A DNA stretch of 64,000 nucleotides from Lunularia cruciata (GCA_948567375.1 OX419755.1:57485945-57549944), one strand, 5' to 3'. Positions 44,875 to 56,765 are shown, numbered from the stretch's first letter. Made by a program: numbers and translations. Notes: generated by a model from the sequence alone, not told the origin.

Positions 44875-46000
44875 TCAAATTTGTCGATGGGAAGCATCTT
44901 TTTGTGTCTCAAGGTAGACTAGAGGTTTTTGATCTAGCTCCACTACAAATGCCTTCTCACCAAGATAGTGCTTCCAATGCTTGGTTGCAAGGATAATGGT
45001 CAACTCGTCTTGTTTGGTGGTGTGATAGTTGCATTTTGCAAGTAACAACTTTTGAGAAAAATATGCAACTAGGTGCCATGCATCATGCCATTCTTGTTGT
45101 TTAATTGCTCCTATTACTATGCTTGATGCATTCATAGCCAACTTGATTGGACATTTTGAGTCATATCATTTCAAGATTGGTGCATGTAGTAATGCATCTT
45201 TTAATTCCTAAAAGGCCAATTCTTGTGCGGTTCCTCATATCCACTTTTTCCCCTTGCCAAGCAATGTCGTTAGAGGTTGTGCTACCTTGGAAAAGGCCTT
45301 GAAAAATTGATGATAAAACCCCATCAACCCCAAGAAGCTCTTGAGTTGAGTTTGATCCTCTAGAGTGCACTACTTTTGAATGACCTCTATTTTATCTATC
45401 AACACTTGGATACCTACAACACTTACTCTATGCTCCAAATAGTCTACTTTAGACTTGCAAAACTCACACTTTGAGATTTTGGTGTACAATTGATTCTATC
45501 GTAGATTTTGGAGGACTTCTTGCAAATGTTGCTTGGGTTCCATCGTCGTCCTACTATAAACAAGAATTTCATCTTGGCAAATGATAAACAGATTTATCCA
45601 AGTATGGAAAAAATATATCATTCATCAAACTCATGAAAGTGGCTGGTACGTTGGTGAGGCCAAACGGCATTACCAAGTACTCAATGTGACCATACCTTGT
45701 TCAAAAGGCAATTTTATGAATGTCTTCCTCCACAATTCAAATCTGGTTGTACCCACTTTGCAGATCTAGTTTGGTGAAGTATCTTGCCCCATTGAGTTGA
45801 TCAAACAAGTTGTCCATGTGAGGTAAGGAGTATTTGTTCTTTATTGTCTATTGATTTAGGCCCCGGTAGTCAATGCACATGCACATTGTACCATCCTTTT
45901 TCTTTACAAACAAGACAGGAGCACCATATGGTGATACGCTGGTTGGATAAATCCTTTCTATAGTATATCTTCAATTTGAGCCTTACACACTTCCAACTCA
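44875..46000 (-). pseudogene. gypsy-3 reverse transcriptase and RNase H
   Basis: RNase H block 45141-44875 starts MAMNASSIVIGA (catalytic Asp changed, family pattern DASDxAIGA) and has CNYHTTKQDELTIILATKHW and LDQKPLVYLE. RT is traced in 46000-45160 by a [18 protein letters not shown] region (near 45650) and the polymerase box, now [11 protein letters not shown] where FLDDILVYS is expected, so a catalytic Asp is lost. Confidence 0.7.
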
Positions 46001-46489
46001 TGAGGGGATAGATGGTATGGAGGGCCTTACAAGGAGGTTTCTTCCCATGGATTATCTTGATTTTATGGTCTACACTCCTTTTTGGTGGTTATCATGATGG
46101 CAGGTCATCCGAGAAGACATCTTGGAACTCATTAACCACATCTTTCAGTTTCTCAAGAACTTGTCTATCAAGTTGTACACTTTGGACTTCTCTTATAGAC
46201 CCATGAAACATCTATTTGTATTATAGATCATTGTTTTCCCTATGACATAGAGAGGTACTTCTTGCCTATGTGCTCTATTTTTAACTCCAATGATCTTCCA
46301 TTGGTGAGTTCTCACTACTTTCTTTCTCTAGTGGACCATGGGATCGTAGTGCTCTATCCATGACATGCCTAAGATTGCATCATAATGAGCTAATTGTATC
46401 ACTTGCCACTTAATTGCTTCCTAATATTCTCTTATAGAGAGTGCTGCGTTTCTAGGTAACAACTTTAATCCTCTTTCTTTGTCCATTAG

Positions 46490-47180
46490 GTAACTTGACT
46501 TCTTCACTCTCATCCTTCTCTAGATCCATCCCCAATCTCAGTGCAACAAAGCAAGACAAGAAATTCTTTGTTGCTCTATGATCTATCAATACTCTCACCT
46601 GATTGCCTTCTAAGACTCAATTCACAACAATCAATTGTGAGTTTTCCTTTCCAGTTCTTTGCGCACTCGTCTACTTCTTCCCCTTGCTTTCCCCCTTCCC
46701 AATTGAGCTAGTAAGGTTGTGAGGTGCATTTACTTGCGATTTTTGTTTTCCATGGTGATTTTTCATCCTCCTCTTTAATTCATCTCTCCATGTTGTTCAA
46801 AGATTACTTGTATGGAGGCCAAGGGCCTCTAAGAAGACGAGCATGATAAATGATTGATATATGCCCAATACAACCACAATTGTAACAATAACATTGTTCT
46901 CCTCAAGGTCCTTTTCCTTGTGCAACTCCCTCTCTCTATTCTTCCACTTGTCCTTGTTCTCCTTGGAGTGGTCATGCTCCTCAGTCTCAAAACTAAAGGT
47001 TTCCCAATTCTATAGGAATTGATCTATCCACATGTGGCATTTCACAGTAGTAATGTTGAGATAGAACTACTCCTTCAGCTCCTCTAAGTGCCTGAGCTAT
47101 TCTTTGAGTGCAAGCAATGGCCTAAAATATAGTACAAGGATTTTGTACCATGACTTCTTGGCAAATCTGCTGCTTCAACC
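46490..47180 (-). pseudogene. gypsy-3 protease and gag end
   Basis: Minus-strand VRVLIDHRATKNFLSCFVALRLG corresponds to the LIDSGATHNF protease site of Del/Tekay-like elements, with D-H-R replacing D-S-G. Upstream, CYNCGCIGHISIIYHA is a zinc knuckle whose last Cys is Tyr. The region is full of stops. Confidence 0.6.
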
Positions 47181-47191
47181 CTCATTCTGCA

Positions 47192-47478
47192 CCCCAAGTA
47201 GGTAGCTTTTAGAAGGAAGCTTCTAGAAGCTTCCAACTAGCTTAACTTGCATGCCAAGTAGACGGTTTCTAGAAGGAAGCTTCCTAAGAAGCTTGGCTTG
47301 CACTCTAAGAAAATGGTTCAAGGAAGCTTCTTGAGAAGCTTCTCAAGGGCCTTGTATGCTACCTATAAATACCAAAGCCAAAGTTTATTCTAGGCATTTG
47401 TAGTTTTCCCACATTCAAGTGTCCCAATGTGAGTTTCTATTCTCTTATTTCTCTCCTTGGTCTTGATCTTTTACATTT
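47192..47478 (+). repeat. 5'-truncated LTR of the heat-shock-element chromovirus family
   Basis: Aligns with the last two-thirds of the LTR at 13184-13606 and ends TCTTTTACA. The heat-shock 18-mer GAAGCTTCTAGAAGCTTC (about 47217-47234) and the TATAAATA box (about 47365) are kept. The first ~130 bp and the PBS after it are missing. Confidence 0.85.
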
Positions 47479-47690
47479 ACCATGGCACACAAAAAATACT
47501 CCCAAGACAAGGTAACAAAGAATGACTCCCAAGGCATAGTAACATAAATAACTTCTGAGACACAAAATCATAAAAGAAATGTCGAGTTCATTGTAACATA
47601 AAGAAAAAAACTCTCACACCAAATGGCATTAATGCTACGTGTAGATTCTTTCCCCGAGGACACCACATGATCTACCAAAGGGATTACACT
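47479..47690. other. unassigned spacer after the LTR fragment
   Basis: No PBS, gag or protease; replaces about 1.9 kb of internal sequence present in the 55-kb copy. Confidence 0.4.
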
Positions 47691-49345
47691 CTGATTTTGG
47701 TACACCCTTCAAGATTGAGTTATTGCCAAGGAGTACTCCAATGAGTAGACCAATCTATCGGCTCTCACCAAAGGAGTTGGAGGAGCTACGAACAACACTT
47801 ACAAAGTTGTTGTTGAAGGACTTCATATGACATAGTACCTCTCCTTTGGGAGCACCGGTACTATTCATTCCAAAGAAGGATGAAGGACTTCATTTTTGTA
47901 TTGATTACCATGGGCTCAATAAGCAAACAAGGAAGAATGCATATCCCTTGCCTTGGATCAATGACTTGCTTGATCAATTGAGTGGAGCACAATATTTTTC
48001 CAAGTTGGATCTTCACAACGGCTATTGGAAAATCCTTATTGATAGGGAGGATATGCAAAAGACTACCTTTTGCACAAGATATGGGCATTTTGAGTGGAGA
48101 GTTCTACCTTTCAAGTTCACTGATGCTCCAACAATCTTCATGGATCAGATGCATCGAGTGTTGGATGGACTATTGGATTAGTACGTGGTGGTGTTCTTGG
48201 ATGATATCTTAATCTATAGCAAGATAGATGAAGAACACGTGAATCATGTGCAAGAAGTCCTAAGATGACTATGACAATGGAAATTTTACTACAAGAAGTT
48301 GAAGTATACCTTTTGGCAGAAGGAAGTTACCTTCTTGGGTCACAAGATCTCATTGAAGGGGATCAAGATGGAAGAGGAGAAAATCAAGGCCATTACTAAT
48401 TGGCCTACTCCAAAGAATGCTATAGAAGTACGTGTATTTAATGGATTGGCCAATTTTTATCAACAATTCATCCACTATTATGCTCATGTAGTTGCACCAT
48501 TGATTGACCTCTTAGATAAGAACTTGAGCTTCAAGTGGACCACCAAGCATGAAGAATCATTCTAGAAGTTGAAACATATGGTGTCTTCAAGACCTATTCT
48601 TCAACCATATGATCCTTAGCTACCTTGTGTGGTTGATTTTGATGCTTCTAACTTTGCAATTGGAGCCGTGTTACAACAAGAATTCCCAAATGGACTACAT
48701 CCCATTGCCTTTGTGTCTCACTAACTAAATACAATTGAAAGAAATTACTCTGCTTGTGATCATGAACAACTTGCAATGGTATGGAGGCATTACCTCTTGG
48801 AGAAACAAGTGATCATGCAAACTGATCACAAACCATTGTTGTAGGTCTTATGCTTGGAACACATGAAGAGTCAAAATCATTGATGGGAGGAGCAACTCCA
48901 ATTGTTTGACATCAAACTTGAGTACAAACCAGGTCGGTTCCATGTCATCCCTGATGCTCTATCATGACGACCTGATTTGAAGTCTCTTCCTCTCATTATA
49001 GTGGCAATTACAACGGTGTCAATTGACTCCAAGGTCGAAAACAAGTTTTGATCAACTCTACAACAAGATCCCTTCTCCATGGTACATGGTCATTTGACAG
49101 CATGCAACAAGGAGTACAACACTTCTCCTTCAAGGAAGACCTTCTATTCCATGAGGATCGGATCTATGTTCCAGCCAAAGGTGATCTCCGACTTCTGCGC
49201 CTTCAAGAAGCACATGATTTACCAATTGTTGGTCACATGGGTATGGACAAGACCTTGGGTACCCTCCAATGCCAATGGTGGTGGCCCAACATGGCACGAA
49301 ATGTTCAAGCATTTGTCATTTGTCACTGTCATGCCTGTTCCATGC
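47691..49345 (+). pseudogene. chromovirus pol fragment (RT, RNase H, integrase zinc finger)
   Basis: Begins at the protease-RT boundary (STPMSRPIYRLSPKELEEL) and runs through RT (GAPVLFIPKKDEGLHFCIDY, PLPWINDLLDQLSGA, then VVVFLDDILIYSK with both catalytic Asp), thumb (VRVFNGLANFYQQFI), RNase H (DFDASNFAIGAVLQQ, eroded NYSACDHEQLAM) and the integrase zinc-binding block with HDLPIVGHMGMDKTLGTLQCQWWWP. The match to the 55-kb copy (up to 59155) stops abruptly near 49330-49345, where MULE-like sequence begins. Closest relative in the window is the 55-kb copy. Confidence 0.85.
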
Positions 49346-49359
49346 AATAGAGGCATCTG

Positions 49360-50044
49360 CTATTGGTTGGTCTTGTACATGTTGTCAATGGAAAAGACCT
49401 TGTTAGCTAAATATAGTTTGGCAATGCTCTCTATTGACTTAGGGAAGATGAAAAGGCAAGTAAGATTGCCAACATGGTTGTGTTTGACCTCATGCAAGAC
49501 AACCCATAGAATCAAGGGTATCCAATAAGGTTTCAATTGCTTTTCTGCCAGCCAACATCCTTCTCTTCTTGGCCTTCTTGATATTGTAAATGTCTTGAGC
49601 TGTTGAGAGGTTGGTAACATCATGTTTATATAAGACACCCAAAACAATAGAGGTTGTGCTTTGATGTGTGTCAGGTTGTGAACAATGTCAACCTCAATCG
49701 TGGAGAGGGATCTTGCAGCTGGATATACAGCCATATTTTCCACCGCTTCATGGTTGTGTTCTGCATTGGTCACTATGGATAACCAACTATCACTATCTTT
49801 CTCCTGTTTGCAAATAATGAGCTGAAAAGGACACTCTTGGTGGAGCGTGGAATAGAGTAGAAAGTACTTCCGTGCTTCGAATATGTGCTTGACTGGCGGG
49901 CTTACCACCATGGATGCATGTCAAGCATATGTTTTTAACTCCGCCTCCTAGCTTCTTTCCAACAGTTTGCATATGTTGACTCTTTAGTGCATAACCATTT
50001 GTCAAAGCAAAGGTTTTTACTGTGGCCATGGCTTTCTCAATCAA
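49360..50044 (-). pseudogene. FAR1/MULE-type transposase, N-terminal fragment
   Basis: Two overlapping minus-strand frames joined by one shift near 49880. The first (50044-49793) has TFALTNGYALK and KNICLTCIHGGKP. The second (49911-49360) has CPFQLIICKQEKDSDSW, VTNAEHNHEA (the C-x..-H-x-H part of the FAR1/WRKY-GCM1 zinc fold), then the link KHNHVGNLTCLFIFPKSIE and FSIDNMYKTNQ, which begins the MULE DDE transposase core with its first Asp. It stops there, at the border with the chromovirus fragment. Plant FAR1-related proteins and Mutator-like transposases share this architecture; lack of the rest makes the choice open. Confidence 0.8.
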
Positions 50045-51620
50045 ATTCTAACATGCATCCGTGGGTGCAAGGATAGACATATTAGAACCAAAAGAAGAAT
50101 GAAGAGCAAGAGAAGATTTGCACGTATTTGCGCTTATAGAGATAGAGAGAGAGAGCTTAGGGGTAATCCCCGGCCCTTGGAGACTTGAATACTTCCGCAT
50201 TCAGTGATAGTTAGTTACTATTCAATTTTGGTGACTATGGGGCATCCCAATAAATTCACTATTTGTTGGCAGGATAACAGAAGGGTGAGGTACAAGTACC
50301 GAAAATGTGAGGAACAAATAACGCCTCCTTTGTATAAATGGATTAGTACAATTTTGATCTTAAAGCGAAAAGCGAAAAGGCGACCACATAGAACACAAGA
50401 AGGATTGGAAGACCCCATCTGGTCCGTAGGTTTTTGAAATTCAAGGTCTGACAACAAAGCGTCGTTCGTTGCTTATAGACTGTTTGTAGTGCATAGTGGA
50501 TATTGATGGAGTGAGTTAGTGGAGGTCAAGAAGGAACGTTCTTAGTTGCTATCGGTCTTCATCGTAGAAGAGATTTAGAAGGATCGAGTTTCCACAAGTC
50601 TTGTTGGAGTTTGATCTGGTCGAACATCAAGGCAGTTTGAGAAATATGTACAACCTTATGAGGAACGCCAAGCTCGCCGTACGCCTCTTTACGCACCCTC
50701 GTCAGTTTTTCAGATTGAAACTGAGAAGGTCATCTTGAACCACTCGGGCTTCCAGCTTAACCTAGCTCGCTACACTGCTTGAAGTTTATAAATTTTTCTC
50801 TAACGTCTTGTTGCAAGCCAAACGGAACATGTATATATCGGCTTCATATGCTTACATTTCTCGCATGGCTAGAGCCGATGGATGGAGCTGAATTTGACTT
50901 CCTTTGCGTGCGCCTCCTGACACGCTGATGCTTTTTCGCAGTGCACTCGACTTCAAGGCCCAAGTTCCGTACAATGAAGCACACGATCATGCATCCACAA
51001 GAGCATCTGACACAGATAATTACAGAAGAATTAAACGATCTGAATCCGTTGGTCTACGTAAGGGACATTGAGGAGGACATAGTGACCTGCAAGGCACTTC
51101 GTCTATTGACTTTTTGATGATTGATAGCTCCCGCCTTGTAGCGGACTGTTTGCATCGGGTCGTGTAGATGGATTCCACGTTCTAAGAATCGTACCTGCTG
51201 TCGTTTCATTTATATATTGCTAGCTAACACGAAATCTCAAATTCTAGTAGGCTGACCTGTCTGGACAACATACTCGAAGGTGGAGCAGTCTCTGCAACGA
51301 ACCCGATGAGGGCGACGGAAGTGGAGCGGAAGTAGGGGTTTCAGCGATGTATGTTACGAGATGGTTATGGGTGGGTGGAAAGGACAACTCCGTAACATAC
51401 CTGTTGAAGGAGAACAGTTTGAAATGTTATAAGAAAGTTGGAGTAGAGAATTCACCAAGAAATCTGAAAATTTATGACTATAGACTCTCTATCCATTTGA
51501 CTATGCAGGTGATCTTCGCCCGTAGAACTTTTATGGAAACGCTTATAACTTTTCAAAGTTTTAAGAGAGTATTAAGGGTGCCCATAAGAACCCTTGGTGT
51601 TTGCAGCTGTTAGGTAGAAG
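50045..51620. other. GC-richer non-repetitive block with coding-like fragments
   Basis: Composition differs from all neighbours (more CpG, fewer A/T runs). Short frames with good amino-acid mix occur on the + strand: FEKYVQPYEERQARRTPLYA (about 50636) and TEELNDLNPLVYVRDIEEDI (about 51028). Possible splice borders: acceptor CTTTTTCGCAG at about 50930-50940 and donor CTAC|GTAAGG at about 51056. A GA run is at 50141-50158. I do not recognise the gene. It directly follows the FAR1/MULE fragment. Confidence 0.4.
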
Positions 51621-52110
51621 ATGAAAGTGGAGCATTGGTCCGTTGCACATAACATAACAATCGAGCCTATTCCTTTTGCTCTCATTTAGTTTATGTAGGT
51701 CGTGTCACTTCATCCTAACAGTCGAGTCGTTTCCTATAAGACTCATGATCACATCGGATTCAGAGTCCTTAGTAAGATAGATTAGAAGGATTTCACCGAC
51801 CTTTCGTAATTTATTTCATTATAAAATTTTCCCAAATTAATTTTATATTTCTACTGTGTTACATATATTTGGTGATGATCTATATTGGTCTTCCAATAGG
51901 GTGAAATGTTCACTCCGTGCTTTCATCTAAATTCATCAATCGCACCAGTGGGAAAATTATTTATACTAGCAAGGTGCACTTTGATATATAGTGATGTATT
52001 TGATGATGTATAAAAAGTGTAAAAAGCTATAATTTAAGAGAATAAGTAAGGAGGAAAAAAAAAGCAAAATTTACAAAAATTTAATGAAATATATTAAACA
52101 CTCTGAAGAT
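51621..52110. other. AT-rich spacer
   Basis: No feature recognised. Confidence 0.4.
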
Positions 52111-52119
52111 GATTCAAGG

Positions 52120-52370
52120 TGTTGTTCGAATCTTAGCATTTCCTATTTCCTATCGAAGCACTTGCCCTTAAAAAGAGCAAGTGCAAGGGGCGCTACGCGC
52201 ACCGATGCCCAGGTCCTCTGGCCGGCTTTACGATTTACGCACACGAAGACCCGCCGGGTCTCTTTACCCTAGCATTAGCTTAGTACGGAATCCCAAGCAT
52301 CATTACATTGTCCCTAGAGCTTCACACCTCAAGATTACTCCCGACGCATGTCTAGGTTTAACTTGAAATA
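52120..52370. other. small GC-rich island with hairpin, unknown origin
   Basis: A ~200-bp stretch (GGGGCGCTACGCGCACCGA..., GACCCGCCGGGTC) stands out from AT-rich surroundings. GCACTTGC (52159-52166) and GCAAGTGC (52178-52185) form a hairpin around CCTTAAAAAGA. Could be organellar DNA or a gene scrap; no known gene recognised. Confidence 0.35.
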
Positions 52371-53289
52371 GGTACAAATTAACCTATAATTTATAACCAG
52401 TTTATTTAATATTTAATAGGAATATGATTCAACACTTTAATCTACATAAATATTTTTTTATATTATAATAGACTAATTTATCCATATTAGGATGATTCTT
52501 AAGCATCTCTCAAATATAGTTTATAGATTTGACTGAGTAATTTTTGGGAGTAAATTTGTGAGTGTTTTATGATTTGTACGACTAAAGTCTATAAGTTTAC
52601 TTTTGTAGGTTATTGTAATTTTATACCAAATAGAAAATAGAGAGAGAAGATATAATGATTTTTGCATGCTTTTGACTATAGGCCTAGGAATGTTCAGTAA
52701 AGATATTTATATTGATAGATAAGGAGATAGAGTAATTTTTGAGTGCGTTGGCTTTCCGCATAGAAGTGTTGAGTAAAGATATTGCACATTCAACTTTATT
52801 TTGCTAGAGCCTCAGTACTTTTTGATCTATAAAAAATAGATTTAGAGTAGAGGAATAGCTACAAAAATTATTGAAGGTGTTTTCTTTAGGAGATAAAGAT
52901 GTTTGCTAGAAAACTTTTATAATGATGGATAAGTAAGTGATAGAATCTCTACTTATTTACTTGTGATTTGTGCTAGATTTTTACCATGTAAAAATACAAT
53001 TTATTTATTTATTTATTTATTTTCATTTAAAAAAATAAAGAAAATGTTCCCAAATGTCCAATTAATATTTTATTTTAAATTTTCTTTCAAGATCCTTAAC
53101 ACAATAATTCATCAAAAGATTGTCAAGAAAGCCACTAGCTACCCGTAAAGTTTTAAGAAAAGGGTAACATACATATACATTACACATATAGACCAATATT
53201 TGCATATGCTCAACTCACATTAAACATTCTCAATCAAAGTTTAATATCAAATGTCAAGGACTAAAGGGTTAATACAAGGAGCCTCAAAG
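52371..53289. other. AT-rich spacer with (ATTT)n
   Basis: No coding signal. An (ATTT)n microsatellite lies at about 52999-53023. Confidence 0.5.
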
Positions 53290-53986
53290 ACTCTTAGTGA
53301 AGGTCTATAATACTATCATGTATACTCTATCTTGGATATCCAGTTTGGTATTTTGAGTTGTTGAAATTTTTTATTTTTATAGAGTTAAACCAAACTTCTA
53401 AATTGGCCATGACTAGCTAGAGTTAGTCAGAGTCAAGATAGCAACATTAGTACTTTATAAGAGTTTGAAAGTGTGAGCACCACTCATTTGGATTTTAACA
53501 CATTCAGTTTCTGTTATACTTTGATATTAGGTTACGAGGAAATTGTTGAGGACTCTTGGATTCACAACCATTTTTTATGTGGATTTAACTAAAGTCTAAA
53601 CATAGCTCATATGAAAGAATCATTGACATTAACTTAATTTTTGTGTCAAGACAAGATTACATGCATGTGAGGATTGTTCACATGAGTTCACATGAGTTAA
53701 ATGACTTTTTGCTAATAACTTTAGTTACTATGGTAATACATAACTTTTGGGTATAAGAATTTCATAACTATATGCAAAAGTGATGAGTAAGTACTCAACA
53801 TCCTTTCATTTGCAACTGTCTTTCTCTCATTGAGTTTTCTAGAGAGCAATATATTTAGTCTTGGAGATGCTTGGAGTTTTAATCTTAGAGGAGTGTTATG
53901 GAGTTTAGTTATAACTTCTTAACACATAGTATGCTACTTTAGAGCAACCAAAGGTTCATCTTTAATGAGAGAAATGAATGCTCACA
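53290..53986 (+). repeat. diverged LTR of the gypsy-1 family, + orientation
   Basis: Collinear with the gypsy-1 LTR read in element orientation: GGCCATGACTAGCTAGAGTTAGTC, then GAGGACTCTTGGATTCACAA, GTCAAGACAAGATTACATGC, CTTTCATTTGCAACTGTC and CATTGAGTTTTCTAGAGAGCAA all have counterparts. It ends CTCACA at 53986. The first ~50 bp are unclear. No gag-pol follows, so it is a solo or orphan LTR much older than gypsy-1. Confidence 0.7.
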
Positions 53987-54329
53987 TGTTAGGATATAGA
54001 GTATGCCAAAAGCAATAAAACATCTTAAGCCATTGGTGAAGAAATTGTTGAGTCACAAGAACCTTGGGCTAGACTCTAGAGACACTATAGAGTATGGAAT
54101 GCATGGAACTGACTGACCCTTGAGGGGGCCTCAATAAAGAAGAAAAATTGTTATCAAATAAGGAATACAAGTAAAACCTTATCAAGTAAGCAATTATTTA
54201 TTTTAGTTTCTGCTAATTTTTTGTATGTTTTTAGATCACTTTGGTTTAAAAATCTTGTAATGCATAAGCTTCTTTTCTAGAAGCAAGAGAGAAGTAGCAA
54301 AGGTGCAGTAGAGACTTTTAATAGAATGC

Positions 54330-54710
54330 TTCACTAGATACACCTTTAAATGACACTTCAGGGAGTTGAGGTTGGTAAGCTCCCAAACACATGCTGAAAG
54401 GGAGGGCCTCTCGGGCAGTTGATGTTTTTAGTCTTGGTTGTGTCTTATTTCAATGCATAACTGTTGGATGTCATTCATTATGTTGTCATCTAGATCAAGA
54501 TCGGAGCATCACTATGGGAAAATGGACATCTTCTCCATTGTTGATTTTCCATAGGCTTGTGATTTGACTGAGTGGTTTTTGGATCCAACTCCATCCGGAA
54601 GGCCGCCAGCACAAGACATTCTATCTCACCTTTTCATTGATGTTTGGAAGAATGTGGAGACTGGAGAGGAGAGGGAGAGATGTGAGAGGAACAATATATA
54701 TACTTTTTGA
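54330..54710 (+). pseudogene. IRE1: IRE1-like kinase C-lobe fragment
   Basis: Translation reads GW*APKHMLKGRASRAVDVFSLGCVLFQCIT, where plant IRE1 has GWQAPE...TRAVDxFSLGCxLFxCIT (one TAG for Gln). After a one-base shift near 54515 it continues DIFSIVDFP, CDLTEWFLDPTPSGRPPAQDIL and SHLF, equal to kinase subdomains X-XI ending at the conserved Arg. IRE1 is an ER-membrane kinase-RNase that senses unfolded proteins. The N-lobe, catalytic loop and KEN RNase domain are absent; a short Glu/Arg-rich tail ends at a stop at 54710. Subfamily is by the GWxAPE/AVDxFSLGC wording; another kinase of that branch is possible. Confidence 0.7.
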
Positions 54711-55064
54711 GGGCTCCAACATATAGCACTTGAGTGAATAGTAGATTCTGTTTGTTTTTCAATTTTGGTTCCTGTGGTACCTAAATTGAAGACTATGGAG
54801 AATAGAATAAAAGTTATGGTAATTTTTAGATTTTTTAGAGTTTAGAGTGATCATTACACATTGAGAGTGATGGGTCCAAAATTTTCATTTCTAATCTCTT
54901 GGTTTCATGGTTGAGCTCCATGAGAACTTAGTTTGAAAATTTTTGAGAGGAAATTGAAAGTTATGAGAGATTATAGTTTTTGGGGTTTGGATAGATTTTA
55001 TTTTCTAATGTGAGTTGGGATGTGAGGTGTTGTGGTTTTGTAGGAGATTGGGCAGCGCTTTAGG
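54711..55064. other. spacer before the chromovirus
   Basis: No recognised feature; it would be contiguous with 60743 onward before the chromovirus inserted. Confidence 0.4.
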
Positions 55065-55069
55065 AGGAG

Positions 55070-55588
55070 TGTAACAATATGGAATTTAGCGACATAGTTA
55101 GCAAGGCTAACAAAGTAGAGAATAAGCCAAATTAGCCTGCAATATCCCAAAAGCATCTAGGAAGCTTCTTGGGAAGCTTCCCGACTACATAACAATATGG
55201 AGTTTAGTGACGTAGTTAGTAAGGCTAACAAAGTAGAGAATAAGCCAAATTAGCCTAGAATATTCCAAAAGCATCTAGGAAGCTTCTTGGGAATTTTCTT
55301 GACTAGTTAACTTATGCCCCAAGCAAGTAGCTGCTAGAAAGAAGCTTCTAGAAGCTTCTAACTAGCTTAGCTTGCATGCCAAGTAGGCAGCTTCTAAAAA
55401 GAAGCTTCTTGGTTAACTTGGCTTGCACTCTAAGAAAGCAACTCAAGGAAGCTTCTCAAGGACCTTGTATGCTACCTATAAATACCAAAGCCAAAGCTCA
55501 TGCTAGACATTTGGAGTTTTTCCACATTCAAGCGTCCCAATGTGAACTTCCACTCTCCTATTTCTCTCCTTGGTTTTGGTAGTTTACA
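55070..55588 (+). repeat. 5' LTR with duplicated first 118 bp
   Basis: TGTAACAATATGG... at 55070-55187, then a second start (CATAACAATATGG) at 55188 running to TTTACA at 55588, followed by TTGGTATCAGAGCAGG (PBS). The joint is CCGACTAC|ATAACAA; TAAC is shared by both partners, suggesting a template jump. The heat-shock 18-mer is intact near 55341-55358. Confidence 0.9.
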
Positions 55589-55859
55589 TTGGTATCAGAG
55601 CAGGTATGGGATGGATAGAATTTATGGACCACCAAATCCACTTCCACCAAACCATTGGGATTTTCACATCCAAGTACTACCCAAGTATTGTTTCATACAA
55701 TTCATCACCTCACACTTTGGACAAGATTTTTTGCATATGATCACCATATCAGAGGAACTCTTGGTACTTCCTATTGTAACTTATGGAGAACGGTGGACGT
55801 GCTATTTCTATGTGTTAATAAATTAGATAGATTAGAGATGATGTGATAGAGTAGCAACC

Positions 55860-56765
55860 ATGGCTGCAATACCCGATATTATCCTTGCTATGCAGCAACA
55901 AATTGAGCACCTTACTCAATTGTTGGATGAACAAGATCTTCAACAACAAGAGCATGTAGAGAGAGTATCAATTTGAGAAGGAGAAGATTGGATCAAATTC
56001 CCTAAACCCAAGGTATTTGAAGGCAAGAATCTCCCGTGTGCAGTGGAGAATTTTATGTTTGATTGTGAATGTTATTTTGAAGCTACCAATCTACAAGATG
56101 AGCAAAAATAGATTCTCTTGGCTTTTAGCCAATTGGATGGAGTAGCAAACCTATGGTGGAGATTCCAAGTGAAGCAAGCTGAACAAAAAATTGTTGCACC
56201 AATCTTGACATGGGCAGAATTCAAGAGCACAATAATTAGTCGGTTCCAAGCTATAAATGCCACATGAGCTGCACCGGATAAGTTGGCAGAGTTGAACCAT
56301 ATTGGCTCTATAAGAAGTTATATCACGCAGTTCCAAAACACCATCATGCAAATTCTAGATATATTGGAAGGTGAAGCTTTGGATCAATTTGTGAGGGGCT
56401 TGAAGGCGAGAACCAAATAAGAGGTAACCATGCAAGAGCCACAACACTTGGAGGAAGCCATGTGGTTGGCCAAATGTTTTGATTCCTTGGTGGTAACAAC
56501 TTGGTCTCGACCTCGACCTCCATAGAGCCTACCGATACACTACACAGGAGTGGAGGAGTCAGCACCAATAGAGATTGATGTCATTCAACAAAGACCACTT
56601 GGCACTGCAGATAGAGAGAAATTGTGCCAAAATGGTGGTTGTTTTTATTGTCGCCAATTGGGGCATTGCATTGTTGAATGTCCACTCAAGAATGTGCGAC
56701 CTTGACAAGTTGCTCAAGTGAAGGTTGTGGAGTGGAAGAATTAGGGAAATGAGGAATCCCAATAG
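55860..56765 (+). pseudogene. gag of the 55-kb chromovirus
   Basis: Same product as 13878-14777, from ATG at 55860 (MAAIPDIILAMQQQIEHL). Stops are scattered (for example TGA after ERVSI, TAG in KQILL region). The zinc knuckle CFYCRQLGHCIVEC (C-x2-C-x4-H-x4-C) at about 56640-56681 is fully intact, in contrast to the young copy. It ends at the same ESQ-TAG (56763-56765). Confidence 0.85.

Larger units (their letters stand above)
43640..47190 (-). mobile_element. Ty3/gypsy fragment (gypsy-3, Del/Tekay-like), LTRs not found
   Basis: Minus-strand gag end with zinc knuckle (about 46920-46840), protease (about 46620-46490), RT-RNase H (about 46000-44875) and integrase (44461-43692). The upstream end is cut near 47190 by a chromovirus LTR fragment in the opposite orientation, and the other end abuts HDAC-pseudogene DNA. 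No LTR pair was recognised. Confidence 0.75.

Noticed and set aside
49360..49911. The 183-codon minus-strand frame as an intact gene.
   Set aside because: It is a fragment of a FAR1/MULE-type protein entered by frameshift and cut off at the start of the DDE core.
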